Below the pieces are notes generated by a model, which saw only the letters and a list, made by a program, of their open reading frames with translations, searched no databases and had not been told where the DNA came from. This document shows, piece after piece, positions 35,387 through 46,182 of a stretch of 64,000 nucleotides of DNA. The position numbers and the translations under genes are program-made. The stretch is from Lachnospiraceae bacterium. Lineage in GTDB: Bacteria; Bacillota; Clostridia; Lachnospirales; Lachnospiraceae. Location of the stretch: assembly GCA_004556655.1 (NCBI GenBank), contig SFGF01000005.1:1-64000 (forward strand), read 5' to 3'. Numbering within the stretch: position 1 is the first letter of the stretch; the number at the start of each line of letters is the position of its first letter.

Positions 35387-37632
35387 ATCTGCTCTCCTCC
35401 CATCCGATACAGTTCCTGTATCCGAAGACGCAAACTGGTATACCGCCCTTTTTCCTGTTTATTATGTATCATTTCATTGAATGTGACTTCACTTCCCACC
35501 ACCGTCACACATTTTCTTGCTCTCGTAACCGCAGTATACAACAGATTTCTGCTCAGCAACATCTTAGGTCCACCCAAAAGCGGCAGGATCACTGCCGGAT
35601 ATTCGCTGCCCTGAGATTTGTGAATCGTCACTGCATAAGCCAGTTCCAACTCTTCCAACTGTTTAAAGCTATATTCTACATAACGATTTTCTTCATATAT
35701 AACTGTCATAATCTCAGCAAATGTGTTGATTTCTTCTACGATTCCCATATCACCGTTGAATACACCCACACCTTTTTCCACAGGAATACCGTACTTTCCC
35801 CGTATCTCCCATTCCAACTGATAATCATTGCGAATCTGCATGACTTTGTCACCCTCACGGAAAAGTCTGTTGCCAAATTCTTTTTCTCTTTTTTTCTTAT
35901 CCGGGGGATTCAGATACTTCTGTAATACCTCATTCAGTCTTTCCACTCCCAGAAGACCTTTTCGCATGGGGGTAAGCACCTGTATATCCAGCGGTTTTGC
36001 CTGGACGTACGGAGGAAGCTTTTTCTGCACCAGGTAAACAATGGATGCCACAATCACATCCGCATCATATCTTTTCAGAAAGAAAAAATCTTTACTTTTA
36101 TTATCAATAGCAACTTCTTCTCCCGCATTAATCTTATGAGCGTTGACCACAATATCACTCTCGGTAGCCTGACGAAAAATTTTATTTAGTTTTACTACGC
36201 AAAACGCCTGCGAATCAATAATATCTTTCAGGACACTGCCAGGTCCCACACTGGGGAGCTGATTCACATCTCCCACCAGGATCAGCCTCGTTCCCACCTG
36301 AACTGCCGACAGCAGCGCATGCATCAGCGAAATATCCACCATAGACATCTCATCAATGATGATTACATCCGCCTCCAGAGGATTCTCTTCATTTCTTTCA
36401 AAATGAGCTGCCGCCGACGATTCTTCCATCATCCCGGACAATTCCAGAAGACGGTGAATCGTGGAAGCCTCATAACCGGTGGCTTCTGTCATACGCTTTG
36501 CTGCACGCCCTGTAGGTGCCGCCAGATATATATCAAGTCCCTCCAGTTCAAAATACTGGATGATTGCATTGATCGTGGTGGTTTTTCCGGTACCCGGACC
36601 TCCCGTGATCACCAGAACTCCATTTTTTACGGCCTCTACCACTGCCTGTCGCTGCAGTTCTTCCAGCTCCATCTGATTTTTATTTTCTATGAATTCCAGC
36701 CTCTTACGAATGCTCTCTTCATTTTCTTTATTCGAAATGGCCAGTTCCTTCAGTCTTCTTGCCGTATCCAGTTCCAGATAGTAATACTGGCTGGAATATA
36801 TGATCTTTTGTGTTTTCTCTCTGAGAGGAATCTCTTTAATCACCACTTTTCGATCCATAGCCAGATCCATGATATGTTTTTCCATATACTGAGGCTCAAC
36901 ACTCAGAAGTTCTGCCGTCCGGGAAAGTAAAATCTCCTGTGGCAGATATACATGTCCTTCTGCAGCTGCCAAAGTCAGCGTATAAAAAAGCCCACTTTTG
37001 ATCCGATAGTCAGAATCCGTGTGAATGCCGATCCTGCCTGCAATCTCATCTGCAATTCGAAAACCGATTCCCTGAATATCGTCTGCCAGCTGATAGGGAT
37101 TCTCCCTTAGAACATTGTAAACTCTGGAACCATATTTCCCGTAGATTTTCACTCCCAGTGCAACAGAAATGCCATACTGTTGTAAAAACATCATAGCACT
37201 TCTCATCTCGGACTTTTCCGCCACCTGCTGTGCGATTTCCCGGGCTTTTTTTTCACTGATTCCTTTTACTTCTGAAAGACGCTCCGGTTCTTCATCCAGA
37301 ATCCGCATTGTGTCTTCCCCAAACCTTCTGACAATCCGTGCAGCTAAAGCGGCTCCCACGCCTTTAATAGCGCCGGAGCCCAGATATCTTTCTATAGCAA
37401 TGGTATCTTCCGGAATCTTTGTCTCATAAGACTCAACTTTGAACTGCTGACCATAAGTCGAATGTTCCACGTAAGTTCCGGTAAGTTCCAGAAGTTCACC
37501 CTCGCCGATATATTCAAACACACCTACACAGGTAAGTTCTGAACCATCCACCATGAGATTCAGAACTGTGTATCCATTATCCTCATTGCGAAAAATGATA
37601 TGATCTACATATCCTTCCACTGTACTTTGCAT
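35383..37632 (-). CDS. recD2: RecD2-type ATP-dependent DNA helicase
   Basis: A 749-residue 5'-3' helicase not associated with RecBC. An N-terminal OB-like domain and helix-hairpin-helix region (AIKGVGAALAARIV, LSEVKGISEKKA) precede the helicase core. Walker A is GGPGTGKTTT near residue 343, Walker B IIIDEMSMVD, motif VTIHKSQGSEYP near the end, and VTRARKCV. The length is normal. Known roles in Firmicutes: mismatch and recombination repair and replication restart. It is translationally coupled to comF. Confidence 0.93.
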   Translation of the reverse strand: MQSTVEGYVDHIIFRNEDNGYTVLNLMVDGSELTCVGVFEYIGEGELLELTGTYVEHSTYGQQFKVESYETKIPEDTIAIERYLGSGAIKGVGAALAARIVRRFGEDTMRILDEEPERLSEVKGISEKKAREIAQQVAEKSEMRSAMMFLQQYGISVALGVKIYGKYGSRVYNVLRENPYQLADDIQGIGFRIADEIAGRIGIHTDSDYRIKSGLFYTLTLAAAEGHVYLPQEILLSRTAELLSVEPQYMEKHIMDLAMDRKVVIKEIPLREKTQKIIYSSQYYYLELDTARRLKELAISNKENEESIRKRLEFIENKNQMELEELQRQAVVEAVKNGVLVITGGPGTGKTTTINAIIQYFELEGLDIYLAAPTGRAAKRMTEATGYEASTIHRLLELSGMMEESSAAAHFERNEENPLEADVIIIDEMSMVDISLMHALLSAVQVGTRLILVGDVNQLPSVGPGSVLKDIIDSQAFCVVKLNKIFRQATESDIVVNAHKINAGEEVAIDNKSKDFFFLKRYDADVIVASIVYLVQKKLPPYVQAKPLDIQVLTPMRKGLLGVERLNEVLQKYLNPPDKKKREKEFGNRLFREGDKVMQIRNDYQLEWEIRGKYGIPVEKGVGVFNGDMGIVEEINTFAEIMTVIYEENRYVEYSFKQLEELELAYAVTIHKSQGSEYPAVILPLLGGPKMLLSRNLLYTAVTRARKCVTVVGSEVTFNEMIHNKQEKGRYTSLRLRIQELYRMGGEQI

Positions 37633-37651
37633 ACATATTATCCTTTTCTCA

Positions 37652-38641
37652 CTATTTACCCAGTTTCGCCATCACTTCCGCATACAGACCGGTGCCTTCC
37701 GCTACCACACAGGATGGATTCTCTGCCGTCATAGCATTGATTCCTGTCCGCTCTGTGAGGATTTCCTCCAATCCGTCCAGGAGAGCACCTCCTCCGGTCA
37801 GCACGATACCTCTTTCCACAATATCCGCAGCCAGTTCCGGCGGTGTTTTTTCCAACACACCATGGACTGCCTCCACAATCTTTGTGGTAGATTCCTGAAG
37901 TGCCTCGCGGATCTCTTCGGATGTAACAGTCACGGTTTTGGGAAGACCAGTGATCACATTACGACCTTTCACTTCCATCGTGACAATCTGAGGCCGTTTA
38001 CACGCTGTCCCAATCTTAATCTTGATGGCTTCTGCTGTCTGTTCACCAATAAACAGATTGTGTGCTTTCCGCACATGACGGATAATTGCCTCATCAAAAT
38101 CATTTCCAGCCACCTTAATGGATGACGATACCACGATACCTCCAAGAGAAATGACAGCAATATCTGTAGTACCGCCTCCTATATCCACGATCAGATTGCC
38201 AAATGGCTTTGTAATATCGATTCCTGCACCTATGGCTGCAGCGATAGGCTCTTCAATAATATATACCTCCCGGGCTCCTGCCTGATAGGTTGCTTCCTCC
38301 ACCGCCTTACGCTCAACTTCTGTCACTCCACTGGGCACACAGATGCTGATCCTTGGCTTCCGAAATGCCTTTCTCCCCATGGCTTTCTGTATAAAATGCT
38401 TCAGCATCTTTTCTGTAATAGTATAATCTGAGATAACTCCCTGGCGCAGCGGACGGATCGCCATAATATTACCCGGTGTCCTTCCGATCATCTGACGTGC
38501 TTCTTCACCGATTGCTTTTACCTTGTCCGCATCTTTATCATAAGCAACTACAGATGGCTCTTTCAAAACAATCCCTTTGCCTTTTGTATAAACAAGAATA
38601 CTGGAAGTTCCCAGATCAATTCCTATATCTGCTGATGCCAT
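37652..38641 (-). CDS. mbl: MreB/Mbl actin-like cell shape protein
   Basis: A 329-residue actin homolog that guides side-wall peptidoglycan synthesis. Nucleotide motifs are present: IGIDLGTSSILVYTKGKG (phosphate 1), VDIGGGTTDIAVIS (phosphate 2) and LTGGGALL (adenosine). The mreC and mreD genes that usually follow mreB are absent, which favours an isolated Mbl/MreBH-type paralog; the symbol is therefore tentative. AAAGGGGAC precedes the ATG. It lies 20 bp upstream of recD2, so it probably heads a transcript of mbl, recD2 and comF. Confidence 0.9.
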   Translation of the reverse strand: MASADIGIDLGTSSILVYTKGKGIVLKEPSVVAYDKDADKVKAIGEEARQMIGRTPGNIMAIRPLRQGVISDYTITEKMLKHFIQKAMGRKAFRKPRISICVPSGVTEVERKAVEEATYQAGAREVYIIEEPIAAAIGAGIDITKPFGNLIVDIGGGTTDIAVISLGGIVVSSSIKVAGNDFDEAIIRHVRKAHNLFIGEQTAEAIKIKIGTACKRPQIVTMEVKGRNVITGLPKTVTVTSEEIREALQESTTKIVEAVHGVLEKTPPELAADIVERGIVLTGGGALLDGLEEILTERTGINAMTAENPSCVVAEGTGLYAEVMAKLGK

Positions 38642-38746
38642 ATTAGTCCCCTTTCAATTTCAGAATGTTACACTTTCCAATGATCTTACCGGTTCATTCC
38701 AATCTTCCGGAAATTGAGCCGCAACCATATTATAAACAATTCCCTG

Positions 38747-41602
38747 TTAAATGGAAAGCGTTTTTTGGAGGTATTTTTCGACATACTTTCCGGTATAAGA
38801 AATAGGATTCTTTGCTACCTCTTCCGGTGTACCCTGGGCAATCACAGTTCCACCTTTATCTCCACCTTCCGGTCCGATATCTATAATATAATCTGCTGTT
38901 TTGATCACATCCAGATTATGTTCGATTACGATTACCGTATTACCGCCTTCCGTAAGCCGCTTAAGAATATCAATCAACTTATGCACATCAGCAAAATGCA
39001 GTCCCGTGGTTGGCTCATCCAGGATATAAATCGTTTTTCCTGTGCTTCTTCTGGAAAGCTCTGTTGCCAGTTTTACACGCTGTGCTTCACCTCCGGAAAG
39101 CGTAGTAGAAGGCTGTCCCAGACGAATATAAGAAAGCCCTACATCATTCAATGTCTCAATCTTTCTGCTGATAGACGGAACATTTTCAAAAAACTTCACC
39201 GCTTCTTCTACGGTCATGTTCAACACATCATAAATACTCTTCCCTTTATATTTTACTTCCAGTGTTTCCCTGTTGTATCGCTTTCCCTGACATACTTCAC
39301 AGGGTACATACACATCCGGAAGAAAATGCATCTCAATCTTGATGATTCCGTCTCCACTGCAGGCTTCACATCTTCCGCCTTTTACATTGAAACTGAATCT
39401 TCCTTTTTTATATCCTCTTGCTCTTGCATCAGCTGTAGCCGCAAAAAGATCCCGTATCTGATCAAAAACCCCCGTATACGTTGCCGGATTAGATCTCGGA
39501 GTTCTTCCGATCGGTGACTGATCAATATTGATCACCTTATCCAGTGCTTCGGTTCCCTCTATGCATCTATGCTCTCCGGGAATCGTACGTGCCCGGTTCA
39601 GCTTTTTCGCCAGACTTTTGTACAGAATCTCATTGACAAGAGAGCTTTTTCCCGAACCGGATACGCCGGTCACACAGGTAAACACACCAAGAGGGAATTT
39701 CACATCAATGTTTTTCAGATTATTCTGCTTTGCTCCCCTGACTGTAATCCAACCTGTTGGTTCTTTCCTTTGGGCAGGCACGGGGATTTTTATTTTGCCG
39801 CTCAGATACGCCCCGGTAATGGAATTTTCATTATTCATCAGATCCTGAGCCGTACCGATACCCACCAGTTCTCCGCCATGTTCTCCTGCCCCTGGACCAA
39901 TATCTACAATGCAGTCTGCAGCCAACATGGTATCCTCATCATGTTCCACCACGATCAGTGTATTGCCCAGATCCCGCAGATGACATAAAGTCTTAAGCAG
40001 CTTGTCATTGTCTCTCTGGTGAAGACCGATACTTGGCTCGTCCAGAATATAAGCCACTCCTACCAGACCGGATCCGATCTGAGTCGCCAGACGGATTCTC
40101 TGAGCTTCCCCTCCCGACAGTGTACTGGTAGCACGGGCAAGCGTAAGATACTCCAACCCCACATCCATAAGAAAACTGATACGCGCTTTGATTTCTTTTA
40201 ATACCTGATTGCCGATCAGCTTCTGCGTCTCCGTCAACTTCAGATTTTTCATAAAATCCGTAAGCTTTGCAATAGACATCGAAGTGATTTCATAAATATT
40301 TTTATCACCTACAGTCACCGCAAGTGCTTCCGGCTTCAGCCTCTGTCCCCGGCAGGTATGACATGGAGTAATCTGCATAAAGGTCTCAAATTCCTGTTTG
40401 GAAGATTCCGATCCGGTCTCACGGTATCTACGTTCCACATTCTTGATCAGCCCTTCAAAAGCCACATCATAGACGCCTTCTCCACGCTGTCCTTTATAAT
40501 GTACTTTCACAGAATGCCCATTGGTTCCATAAATCAGAATATCATGGATTTCTTTCGGATAATCCTGAAATGGTGTGGACAGATCAAAATGATACTCCTC
40601 ACACAACGCATCCAATATCGCCCGTGTAAAGCTGCCCTTTGAAGTACAGGACTGCCATCCCAACACGGCAATAGCACCCTCTTCTATCGAAAGGGAAGGA
40701 TCCGGTATCATCAAACGCTCATCAAATTCCATCTTATAACCAAGTCCCAGACAATCCGGACATGCTCCAAAAGGATTATTGAAAGAAAAACTTCTCGGCT
40801 CAATCTCATCCACACTGATCCCACAATCCGGGCAGGAAAAACTCTGACTGAAATTCAGATACTTTCCGTCCATTGTATCCACCACGAGAAGTCCATCCGA
40901 AAGAGACAGCACACTTTCAATCGAATCCGTAAGTCGTTTTTCAATCCCGGGCTTTACCGCCAGACGATCCACGATAATCGCAATGGTATGTTTGATATTC
41001 TTATCCAGTTTGATTTCTTCCGAAAGTTCATACATATTACCGTCAATAGCCACCCGGACATATCCACTTTTCCTTGCCTGCTCCAGAACTTTCTCATGTC
41101 GTCCTTTTCTTCCCCGTACTACCGGGGCAAGAAGCTGTATCCTCGTTCGTTCCGGCAGAGCCATAATCTGATCCACCATCTGATCTACCGTCTGTTTTTC
41201 GATGGTTTTTCCACACTTCGGACAATGAGGAATCCCAATCCGGGCATAGAGCAGACGGAAATAATCGTAAATCTCCGTAACAGTTCCCACAGTCGATCGC
41301 GGATTTCTGTTCGTTGATTTCTGGTCAATAGATATTGCCGGGGAAAGTCCTTCAATACTTTCCACATTCGGTTTTTCCATCTGTCCCAAAAACTGTCGGG
41401 CATAAGATGACAGACTTTCCATATATCGACGCTGACCTTCCGCGTAAATGGTATCAAAAGCAAGAGAGCTCTTTCCAGAACCGGATAAGCCCGTAAAAAC
41501 CACAAATTCATTCCGAGGGATATCTACATTCAGATTCTTCAGATTATTTTCATTGGCCCCTCGGATCTTTATATATTGTTTTTCAGATTTTTGTACTGAC
41601 AT
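38747..41602 (-). CDS. uvrA: Excinuclease ABC subunit A
   Basis: The damage-recognition ATPase of nucleotide excision repair, 951 residues. It has two ABC modules: Walker [21 protein letters not shown] near residue 35 and [15 protein letters not shown] near 645; signatures [14 protein letters not shown] and [12 protein letters not shown]; and zinc modules CPKCGK, CPDCG...CPDCLGLG and CEACSGDG...CEVC. uvrB is not adjacent, unlike many Firmicutes where uvrBA is an operon. It lies 105 bp upstream of the mbl gene in the same direction. Confidence 0.96.
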   Translation of the reverse strand: MSVQKSEKQYIKIRGANENNLKNLNVDIPRNEFVVFTGLSGSGKSSLAFDTIYAEGQRRYMESLSSYARQFLGQMEKPNVESIEGLSPAISIDQKSTNRNPRSTVGTVTEIYDYFRLLYARIGIPHCPKCGKTIEKQTVDQMVDQIMALPERTRIQLLAPVVRGRKGRHEKVLEQARKSGYVRVAIDGNMYELSEEIKLDKNIKHTIAIIVDRLAVKPGIEKRLTDSIESVLSLSDGLLVVDTMDGKYLNFSQSFSCPDCGISVDEIEPRSFSFNNPFGACPDCLGLGYKMEFDERLMIPDPSLSIEEGAIAVLGWQSCTSKGSFTRAILDALCEEYHFDLSTPFQDYPKEIHDILIYGTNGHSVKVHYKGQRGEGVYDVAFEGLIKNVERRYRETGSESSKQEFETFMQITPCHTCRGQRLKPEALAVTVGDKNIYEITSMSIAKLTDFMKNLKLTETQKLIGNQVLKEIKARISFLMDVGLEYLTLARATSTLSGGEAQRIRLATQIGSGLVGVAYILDEPSIGLHQRDNDKLLKTLCHLRDLGNTLIVVEHDEDTMLAADCIVDIGPGAGEHGGELVGIGTAQDLMNNENSITGAYLSGKIKIPVPAQRKEPTGWITVRGAKQNNLKNIDVKFPLGVFTCVTGVSGSGKSSLVNEILYKSLAKKLNRARTIPGEHRCIEGTEALDKVINIDQSPIGRTPRSNPATYTGVFDQIRDLFAATADARARGYKKGRFSFNVKGGRCEACSGDGIIKIEMHFLPDVYVPCEVCQGKRYNRETLEVKYKGKSIYDVLNMTVEEAVKFFENVPSISRKIETLNDVGLSYIRLGQPSTTLSGGEAQRVKLATELSRRSTGKTIYILDEPTTGLHFADVHKLIDILKRLTEGGNTVIVIEHNLDVIKTADYIIDIGPEGGDKGGTVIAQGTPEEVAKNPISYTGKYVEKYLQKTLSI

Positions 41603-41659
41603 ATGCTTTTTCTCCTTAAAAACGGTATACTGCTAGAATATAGCAAACGTACGTTCTTG

Positions 41660-42784
41660 TCAAGGAAGAAAATCCGCAAGAATCGGATTGCTCACACTGA
41701 TTCCCCTGCGGGTGAATCGCAGATAATCTCCATTTTGCTCCAGCAATTCCATCGTCCTGTATTTTTTAATCACATTCCCATATATTTCATACAATTCCTG
41801 TCCAAAATTATTTCTAAACTCTGTCGCAGAAACTCCCTCTGTCATTCGAAGTCCCAGAATCATATATTCTGCCATCTGGTCTCTCAATTCCAGTTTTTCT
41901 GTCTGTTCACGGATTATTTCGGGATGTTCACAGTTTTGTAAGTATTTTTCCATTTCAGAAATATTGGAAAATCTTTTATCTTCCAGCAGAGAAGCACTTC
42001 CCAACCCCAGTCCCAGATACTCCTTCCGCTTCCAATATCCCAGATTATGCCTGCATTCTCTTCCATTTTTTGCATAATTAGAAATTTCATACTGATGATA
42101 TCCATAAGAAGACAATATATCATGGGTGTATTCGTACATAACCCTCTCTTCCTCTTCATCAGGAAGCTCCAATTCTCTTTCAGAAAAAGGAGTACCTTCC
42201 TCAATGATCAGACTGTATGCCGATATATGTTCCGGATGCAGCTGTACTGTCTTTGACAGCGTTGCCTCCCATGAAGCCAGACTTTGTCCCGGAAGTCCAG
42301 ACATTAGATCTACATTGATATTTTCAAAACCGGCATTTCTTGCCATCTGATAGCTTTCCAGGAACTCCTCCCAGGTATGAATCCTTCCCAGCATCTTTAG
42401 TTCCCGGTTGTTCGCAGACTGACACCCAAAGCTGATTCGATTAATCCCACTCTTATGATAGATCTCCAGTTTTTTATGATCAACAGTTCCCGGATTCGCT
42501 TCTATCGTAATTTCCACATCAGAACTCCGATCAAATTTTCCGTACACACTATCCATAATCTCTTCGATCCACTCTCCCGGCAAAACTGACGGAGTCCCGC
42601 CTCCAATAAAAATAGACGAAACCTGATAGTTTGAAAAATCTCCACAATGATTAATTTCCTTTATCAAAGCTTCCACATAATTCCGCTGCCTTTCTGTCCC
42701 TGCAGGGCCTGACAGAAAATCACAATAATCACACTTTTTCACACAAAACGGGATATGAATATATAATTCCAGTTCTTTTTTCAT
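41660..42784 (-). CDS. hemW: Radical SAM heme chaperone HemW
   Basis: A 374-residue radical SAM protein. The cluster motif CxxxCxxC is CVKKCDYC near residue 16, followed by GGGTPSVL and EANPGT. The length and the short N-terminus match HemW rather than the longer coproporphyrinogen oxidase HemN. Start 42784 is preferred, with AAGAAG eight bases upstream; a TTG two codons earlier is possible. In Bacillus hemW directly follows lepA; here two extra plus-strand genes separate them. Confidence 0.9.
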   Translation of the reverse strand: MKKELELYIHIPFCVKKCDYCDFLSGPAGTERQRNYVEALIKEINHCGDFSNYQVSSIFIGGGTPSVLPGEWIEEIMDSVYGKFDRSSDVEITIEANPGTVDHKKLEIYHKSGINRISFGCQSANNRELKMLGRIHTWEEFLESYQMARNAGFENINVDLMSGLPGQSLASWEATLSKTVQLHPEHISAYSLIIEEGTPFSERELELPDEEEERVMYEYTHDILSSYGYHQYEISNYAKNGRECRHNLGYWKRKEYLGLGLGSASLLEDKRFSNISEMEKYLQNCEHPEIIREQTEKLELRDQMAEYMILGLRMTEGVSATEFRNNFGQELYEIYGNVIKKYRTMELLEQNGDYLRFTRRGISVSNPILADFLP

Positions 42785-42820
42785 CCACAAATCTTCTTTC
42801 TAGTTATTTTAAATCCCATG

Positions 42821-42952
42821 ATATCACATATATCACAATAAAAATATATACTTTTTGATTCGTGATATTTGAATGAACAAAAAGTATATGTATTGACATT
42901 TTCTCACACAAGTCGTATTATAGTGATATCAATTTAATATCATTTTATATCA
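42821..42952. promoter_or_regulatory. Cluster of ATATCA operator-like hexamers around the SPFH promoter
   Basis: ATATCA occurs at 42821, 42830, 42926, 42937 and 42947, and inverted (TGATAT) at 42863; the site at 42924-42931 is the palindrome TGATATCA. The last three are 11 and 10 bp apart, on one helix face, just downstream of the -10. This is the pattern expected of a dimeric repressor binding cooperatively, perhaps the ribbon-helix-helix protein encoded in the same operon. Confidence 0.55.
42893..42921 (+). promoter_or_regulatory. Sigma-A promoter of the SPFH-RHH operon
   Basis: TTGACA (42893-42898), 17-bp spacer, TATTAT (42916-42921), 48 bp before the start codon. Near consensus, so repression is likely needed for control. 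Confidence 0.75.
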
Positions 42953-42969
42953 TATGAGGAGGTATGTAT

Positions 42970-44001
42970 ATGGATAATTCAAAAATAACGGAAGAGAAGC
43001 TTCTAAAACCTGTATCCGGTATGCTGATGCTGTTTGTCTCTCTATTCATTCTGATCGGCGGCATCGTGTTTTTTGTACTGGGTCTTCTCAATTCGATTCT
43101 TACCATTGATGGCACAGATTCCGTGATTCATCCAGTGTTGCTGGGAGTTTCCATTGCCGTGTTTGTTATTGCTATGATTGTCGGACCTATTCTGATGGGT
43201 GGTCTGAAAATCATTCATCCGAACGAAGCGCTTGTACTGACACTGTTTGGTAAATATTATGGAACACTGTATCATCCTGGTTTCTTTTGGGTCGTACCTT
43301 TCTGTACAGCAATTAACCCAACTGCTGAAAATGCCTCAAAGCAGCAGATTGCAGCTTCCGTTTCCGGAATCAGCTCAGGCAAATCTTCTGCCGGAACAGA
43401 AATATCTTTTCGGAAAAAGGTTTCTTTGAAAACTATGACATTAAACAACGAAAAGCAAAAAGTTAATGACGCTTCCGGTAACCCGATTGAAATCGGTACT
43501 GTAGTCATCTGGAAGGTAGAAAATGCCACGAAAGCAGTACTGAATGTAGAAAATTTCTATGAATATCTTTCCATTCAGTGTGATGCCACCACTCGTAATG
43601 CTGCCCGCCGTTATCCTTATGATGCCGCAGAAGGCAGTGATGAAAAATCCCTTCGCGGAAGTACACAGGAAATTGCGGATATCATGCAGGATGAACTTCA
43701 GGAAAAGGTAAAAGACGCAGGTATTCAGATACTGGATGTTAGGATTAGCCGTCTTGCTTATGCACCGGAAATTGCTTCTGCCATGCTTCAGCGTCAGCAG
43801 GCAGCCGCAATCATTGATGCTCGTCAGAAAATTGTGGAAGGTGCCGTCAGCATGGTAGAAATGGCTTTACAAAAGCTGTCCGAAAATGATATTGTAGAAC
43901 TTGATGAAGAGAGGAAAGCTGCCATGGTCAGCAACCTGCTTGTAGTTCTCTGCGGCAATAAAGACGCACAGCCGATCGTTAATAGTGGTTCTTTATATTA
44001 A
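42970..44001 (+). CDS. SPFH/Band 7 (stomatin/flotillin-like) membrane protein
   Basis: A 343-residue protein with two N-terminal membrane helices (residues ~18-45 and ~55-80) and then an SPFH domain. Hallmarks are IIHPNEALVLTLFGKYYGT, the NPTAENAS region, VIWKVENATKAVLNVENF, and a helical ARQKIVEGAVSMVEMAL segment. Known role: ring- or raft-forming scaffolds for membrane stress and protein quality control. ATG 42970 is chosen over the ATG at 42964 because AGGAGG is seven rather than one base away. A 57-residue ribbon-helix-helix gene follows in the same transcript. The cell function here is unknown. Confidence 0.88.
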   Translation: MDNSKITEEKLLKPVSGMLMLFVSLFILIGGIVFFVLGLLNSILTIDGTDSVIHPVLLGVSIAVFVIAMIVGPILMGGLKIIHPNEALVLTLFGKYYGTLYHPGFFWVVPFCTAINPTAENASKQQIAASVSGISSGKSSAGTEISFRKKVSLKTMTLNNEKQKVNDASGNPIEIGTVVIWKVENATKAVLNVENFYEYLSIQCDATTRNAARRYPYDAAEGSDEKSLRGSTQEIADIMQDELQEKVKDAGIQILDVRISRLAYAPEIASAMLQRQQAAAIIDARQKIVEGAVSMVEMALQKLSENDIVELDEERKAAMVSNLLVVLCGNKDAQPIVNSGSLY

Positions 44002-44087
44002 AACGATCGTAATGATTCAGAACTGCAGCTGTGAGCAACAATTTCTGTTTGAACTACTGACAATACAGATGCAAGGGAGGTATTACA

Positions 44088-44261
44088 ATGAGCGATCAAA
44101 AATCAAAAGAAAAAGCTAAAAAGCAAGTACCGCTCCGCCTTTCCGCCTCCCTCTGGAACGATCTTGCTCAGTGGGCAGAAGACGATTTTCGTTCAATCAA
44201 CGGACAGATTGAGTATCTGTTAACGGAATGTGTTAAATATCACAAGGGTCAGAAGAAATAA
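44088..44261 (+). CDS. Small Arc-like ribbon-helix-helix protein
   Basis: A 57-residue protein. GGGAGG lies eight bases before the ATG. The basic N-terminus (MSDQKSKEKAKK) leads into the short strand VPLRLSASL, helix WNDLAQWAEDDF and helix SINGQIEYLLTECVKYH, which is the ribbon-helix-helix pattern of Arc/MetJ-type DNA-binding dimers (compare the common S-x-N-G-Q-I-E-Y-L-L). It lies 86 bp after the SPFH gene, with a terminator directly after. It is the natural candidate for the protein that reads the ATATCA hexamers in front of the operon. That link is inferred. Confidence 0.82.
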   Translation: MSDQKSKEKAKKQVPLRLSASLWNDLAQWAEDDFRSINGQIEYLLTECVKYHKGQKK

Positions 44262-44296
44262 AATCAAGCGGGACAACAGGTCCCGCTTGATTTTTA
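44262..44296. terminator. Bidirectional terminator between convergent genes
   Basis: Stem AATCAAGCGGGAC / GTCCCGCTTGATT, loop AACAG, with A-rich and T-rich flanks. It ends the SPFH-RHH transcript and overlaps the last codons of lepA. Confidence 0.85.
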
Positions 44297-46108
44297 ATCA
44301 TCATCCAGTTTCAAAACACTCATAAATGCTTTCTGCGGTATTTCTACATTACCCACCTGACGCATCCGTTTCTTTCCTTCTTTCTGTTTCTCAAGAAGTT
44401 TCTTCTTACGCGAGATATCCCCGCCATAACATTTTGCCAACACGTCTTTTCGCATGGCTTTTACTGTCTCTCGGGCAATGATTTTTCCGCCCACCGCTGC
44501 CTGGATCGGTATCTCAAAAAGCTGTCTTGGTATCTCTTCTTTCAGCTTTTCACACATCTTTCTGCCTCTTTCATAAGCAGATCCGGCAAAGACAATAAAC
44601 GACAGCGCATCCACTTCTTCATGGTTCACAAGAATATCCAGCTTCACCAGCTCACTTCTCTCATATCCCAGCATCTCATAATCAAAAGAAGCGTAACCTC
44701 TGGAACGGGATTTCAGTGCATCAAAGAAATCATAGATAATCTCATTCAGCGGCAGATGATAAGTTAAAAGTGCACGAGTTGTTTCCATGTATTCCATGCC
44801 CTGATACTGCCCTCTTCTTTCCTGACAGAGATCCATGATCGGTCCGATAAATTCTGTAGTCACCATGATTTCAGCTTTTACCATAGGCTCTTCCATATAT
44901 TCAATCTCAGACGGATCCGGAAGATTGGACGGATTCGTCAGATCGATCACTGTTCCGTTGGTTTTATGCACTTTATAAATAACCCCCGGAGCTGTCGTCA
45001 CCAGATCCAGATTGTACTCTCTTTCCAGACGTTCCTGGATAATTTCCAGATGAAGCAGTCCCAGAAATCCGCATCGGAATCCGAAGCCCAATGCAATAGA
45101 TGTTTCCGGTTCATAGAACAGAGAAGCATCATTCAACTGAAGCTTTTCAAGAGCATCTCTGAGATCTCCGTATTTTGCTCCATCTGCCGGATATACACCA
45201 CAATAAACCATAGGGTTGACCTTTTTATAACCGGGCAATGGTTTTTCACAGGGACGCTGCGCATCGGTGACAGTATCACCGACCCTGGTATCTTTAACAT
45301 TTTTGATACTGGCGGTAAAATATCCAACCATACCTGCACTCAGTTCCTCACAGGGAATAAACTGTCCGGCACCAAAATATCCGACCTCTACAACATCAGC
45401 TGTGGCTCCGGTAGCCATCATACGTGCCATGGTACCTTTTCGGATCCTGCCTTCTTTGATTCTGCAAAATACAATCACACCCTTATAGGAGTCATAGACA
45501 GAGTCAAAAATCAACGCCTGCAAAGGTGCATTCGGATCACCCTGAGGAGCCGGTATCTTCTCCACAATCTGTTCCAGAACTTCTTCAATATTAATTCCCA
45601 TCTTTGCAGAAATCTGAGGTGCATCCTGTGCTTCAATGCCGATCACATCTTCAATTTCATTGATCACCCGCTCCGGCTCCGCACTGGGAAGATCAATTTT
45701 ATTAATCACTGGCATCACATCCAGATCATGATCCAGCGCCAGATATACATTGGCCAGAGTTTGTGCTTCGATACCCTGTGCTGCATCCACCACAAGAATC
45801 GCCCCGTCACATGCTGCAAGACTTCGGGATACTTCATAATTAAAATCCACATGTCCGGGGGTATCTATCAGATTGAAAATATATTCTTCTCCATTTTTTG
45901 CTTTATATACAGTACGCACGGTCTGTGCTTTAATCGTAATTCCTCTCTCTCGCTCCAGATCCATATTATCCAGAACCTGAGCCTGCATCTCGCGCTCGGT
46001 CAAAAGTCCGGTTTTCTCAATAATACGGTCAGCCAGTGTAGATTTTCCATGGTCAATGTGTGCGATAATACAGAAATTACGAATCTTACTTTGATCGATT
46101 ACTGCCAC
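44294..46108 (-). CDS. lepA: Elongation factor 4 (LepA), ribosomal GTPase
   Basis: A 604-residue translational GTPase acting on the ribosome. G motifs are [14 protein letters not shown] (G1), DTPGHVDF (G3) and NKIDLP (G4). The C-terminal LepA domain contains [21 protein letters not shown]. Start codon GTG behind GGGAGG. It is downstream of spoIIP, as in Bacillus. Confidence 0.97.
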   Translation of the reverse strand: MAVIDQSKIRNFCIIAHIDHGKSTLADRIIEKTGLLTEREMQAQVLDNMDLERERGITIKAQTVRTVYKAKNGEEYIFNLIDTPGHVDFNYEVSRSLAACDGAILVVDAAQGIEAQTLANVYLALDHDLDVMPVINKIDLPSAEPERVINEIEDVIGIEAQDAPQISAKMGINIEEVLEQIVEKIPAPQGDPNAPLQALIFDSVYDSYKGVIVFCRIKEGRIRKGTMARMMATGATADVVEVGYFGAGQFIPCEELSAGMVGYFTASIKNVKDTRVGDTVTDAQRPCEKPLPGYKKVNPMVYCGVYPADGAKYGDLRDALEKLQLNDASLFYEPETSIALGFGFRCGFLGLLHLEIIQERLEREYNLDLVTTAPGVIYKVHKTNGTVIDLTNPSNLPDPSEIEYMEEPMVKAEIMVTTEFIGPIMDLCQERRGQYQGMEYMETTRALLTYHLPLNEIIYDFFDALKSRSRGYASFDYEMLGYERSELVKLDILVNHEEVDALSFIVFAGSAYERGRKMCEKLKEEIPRQLFEIPIQAAVGGKIIARETVKAMRKDVLAKCYGGDISRKKKLLEKQKEGKKRMRQVGNVEIPQKAFMSVLKLDDD

Positions 46109-46152
46109 TTTCGTTCCTCCCTTTCAGAATGCTTTCGTAAACGCTATCGCTT

Positions 46153-46182
46153 ATTATAACATAAACACTCTGTATTTGTCAT
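46153..46182 (-). promoter_or_regulatory. Promoter for lepA
   Basis: Minus strand: ATGACA, 18-bp spacer, TATAAT preceded by TG (extended -10). It overlaps the last bases of spoIIP, allowing lepA to be expressed in growth independently of the sporulation genes upstream. Confidence 0.5.

Noticed and set aside
44966..46159. 397-codon open frame on the plus strand
   Set aside because: Fully antisense to lepA, with a composition typical of a shadow of a well-conserved gene.
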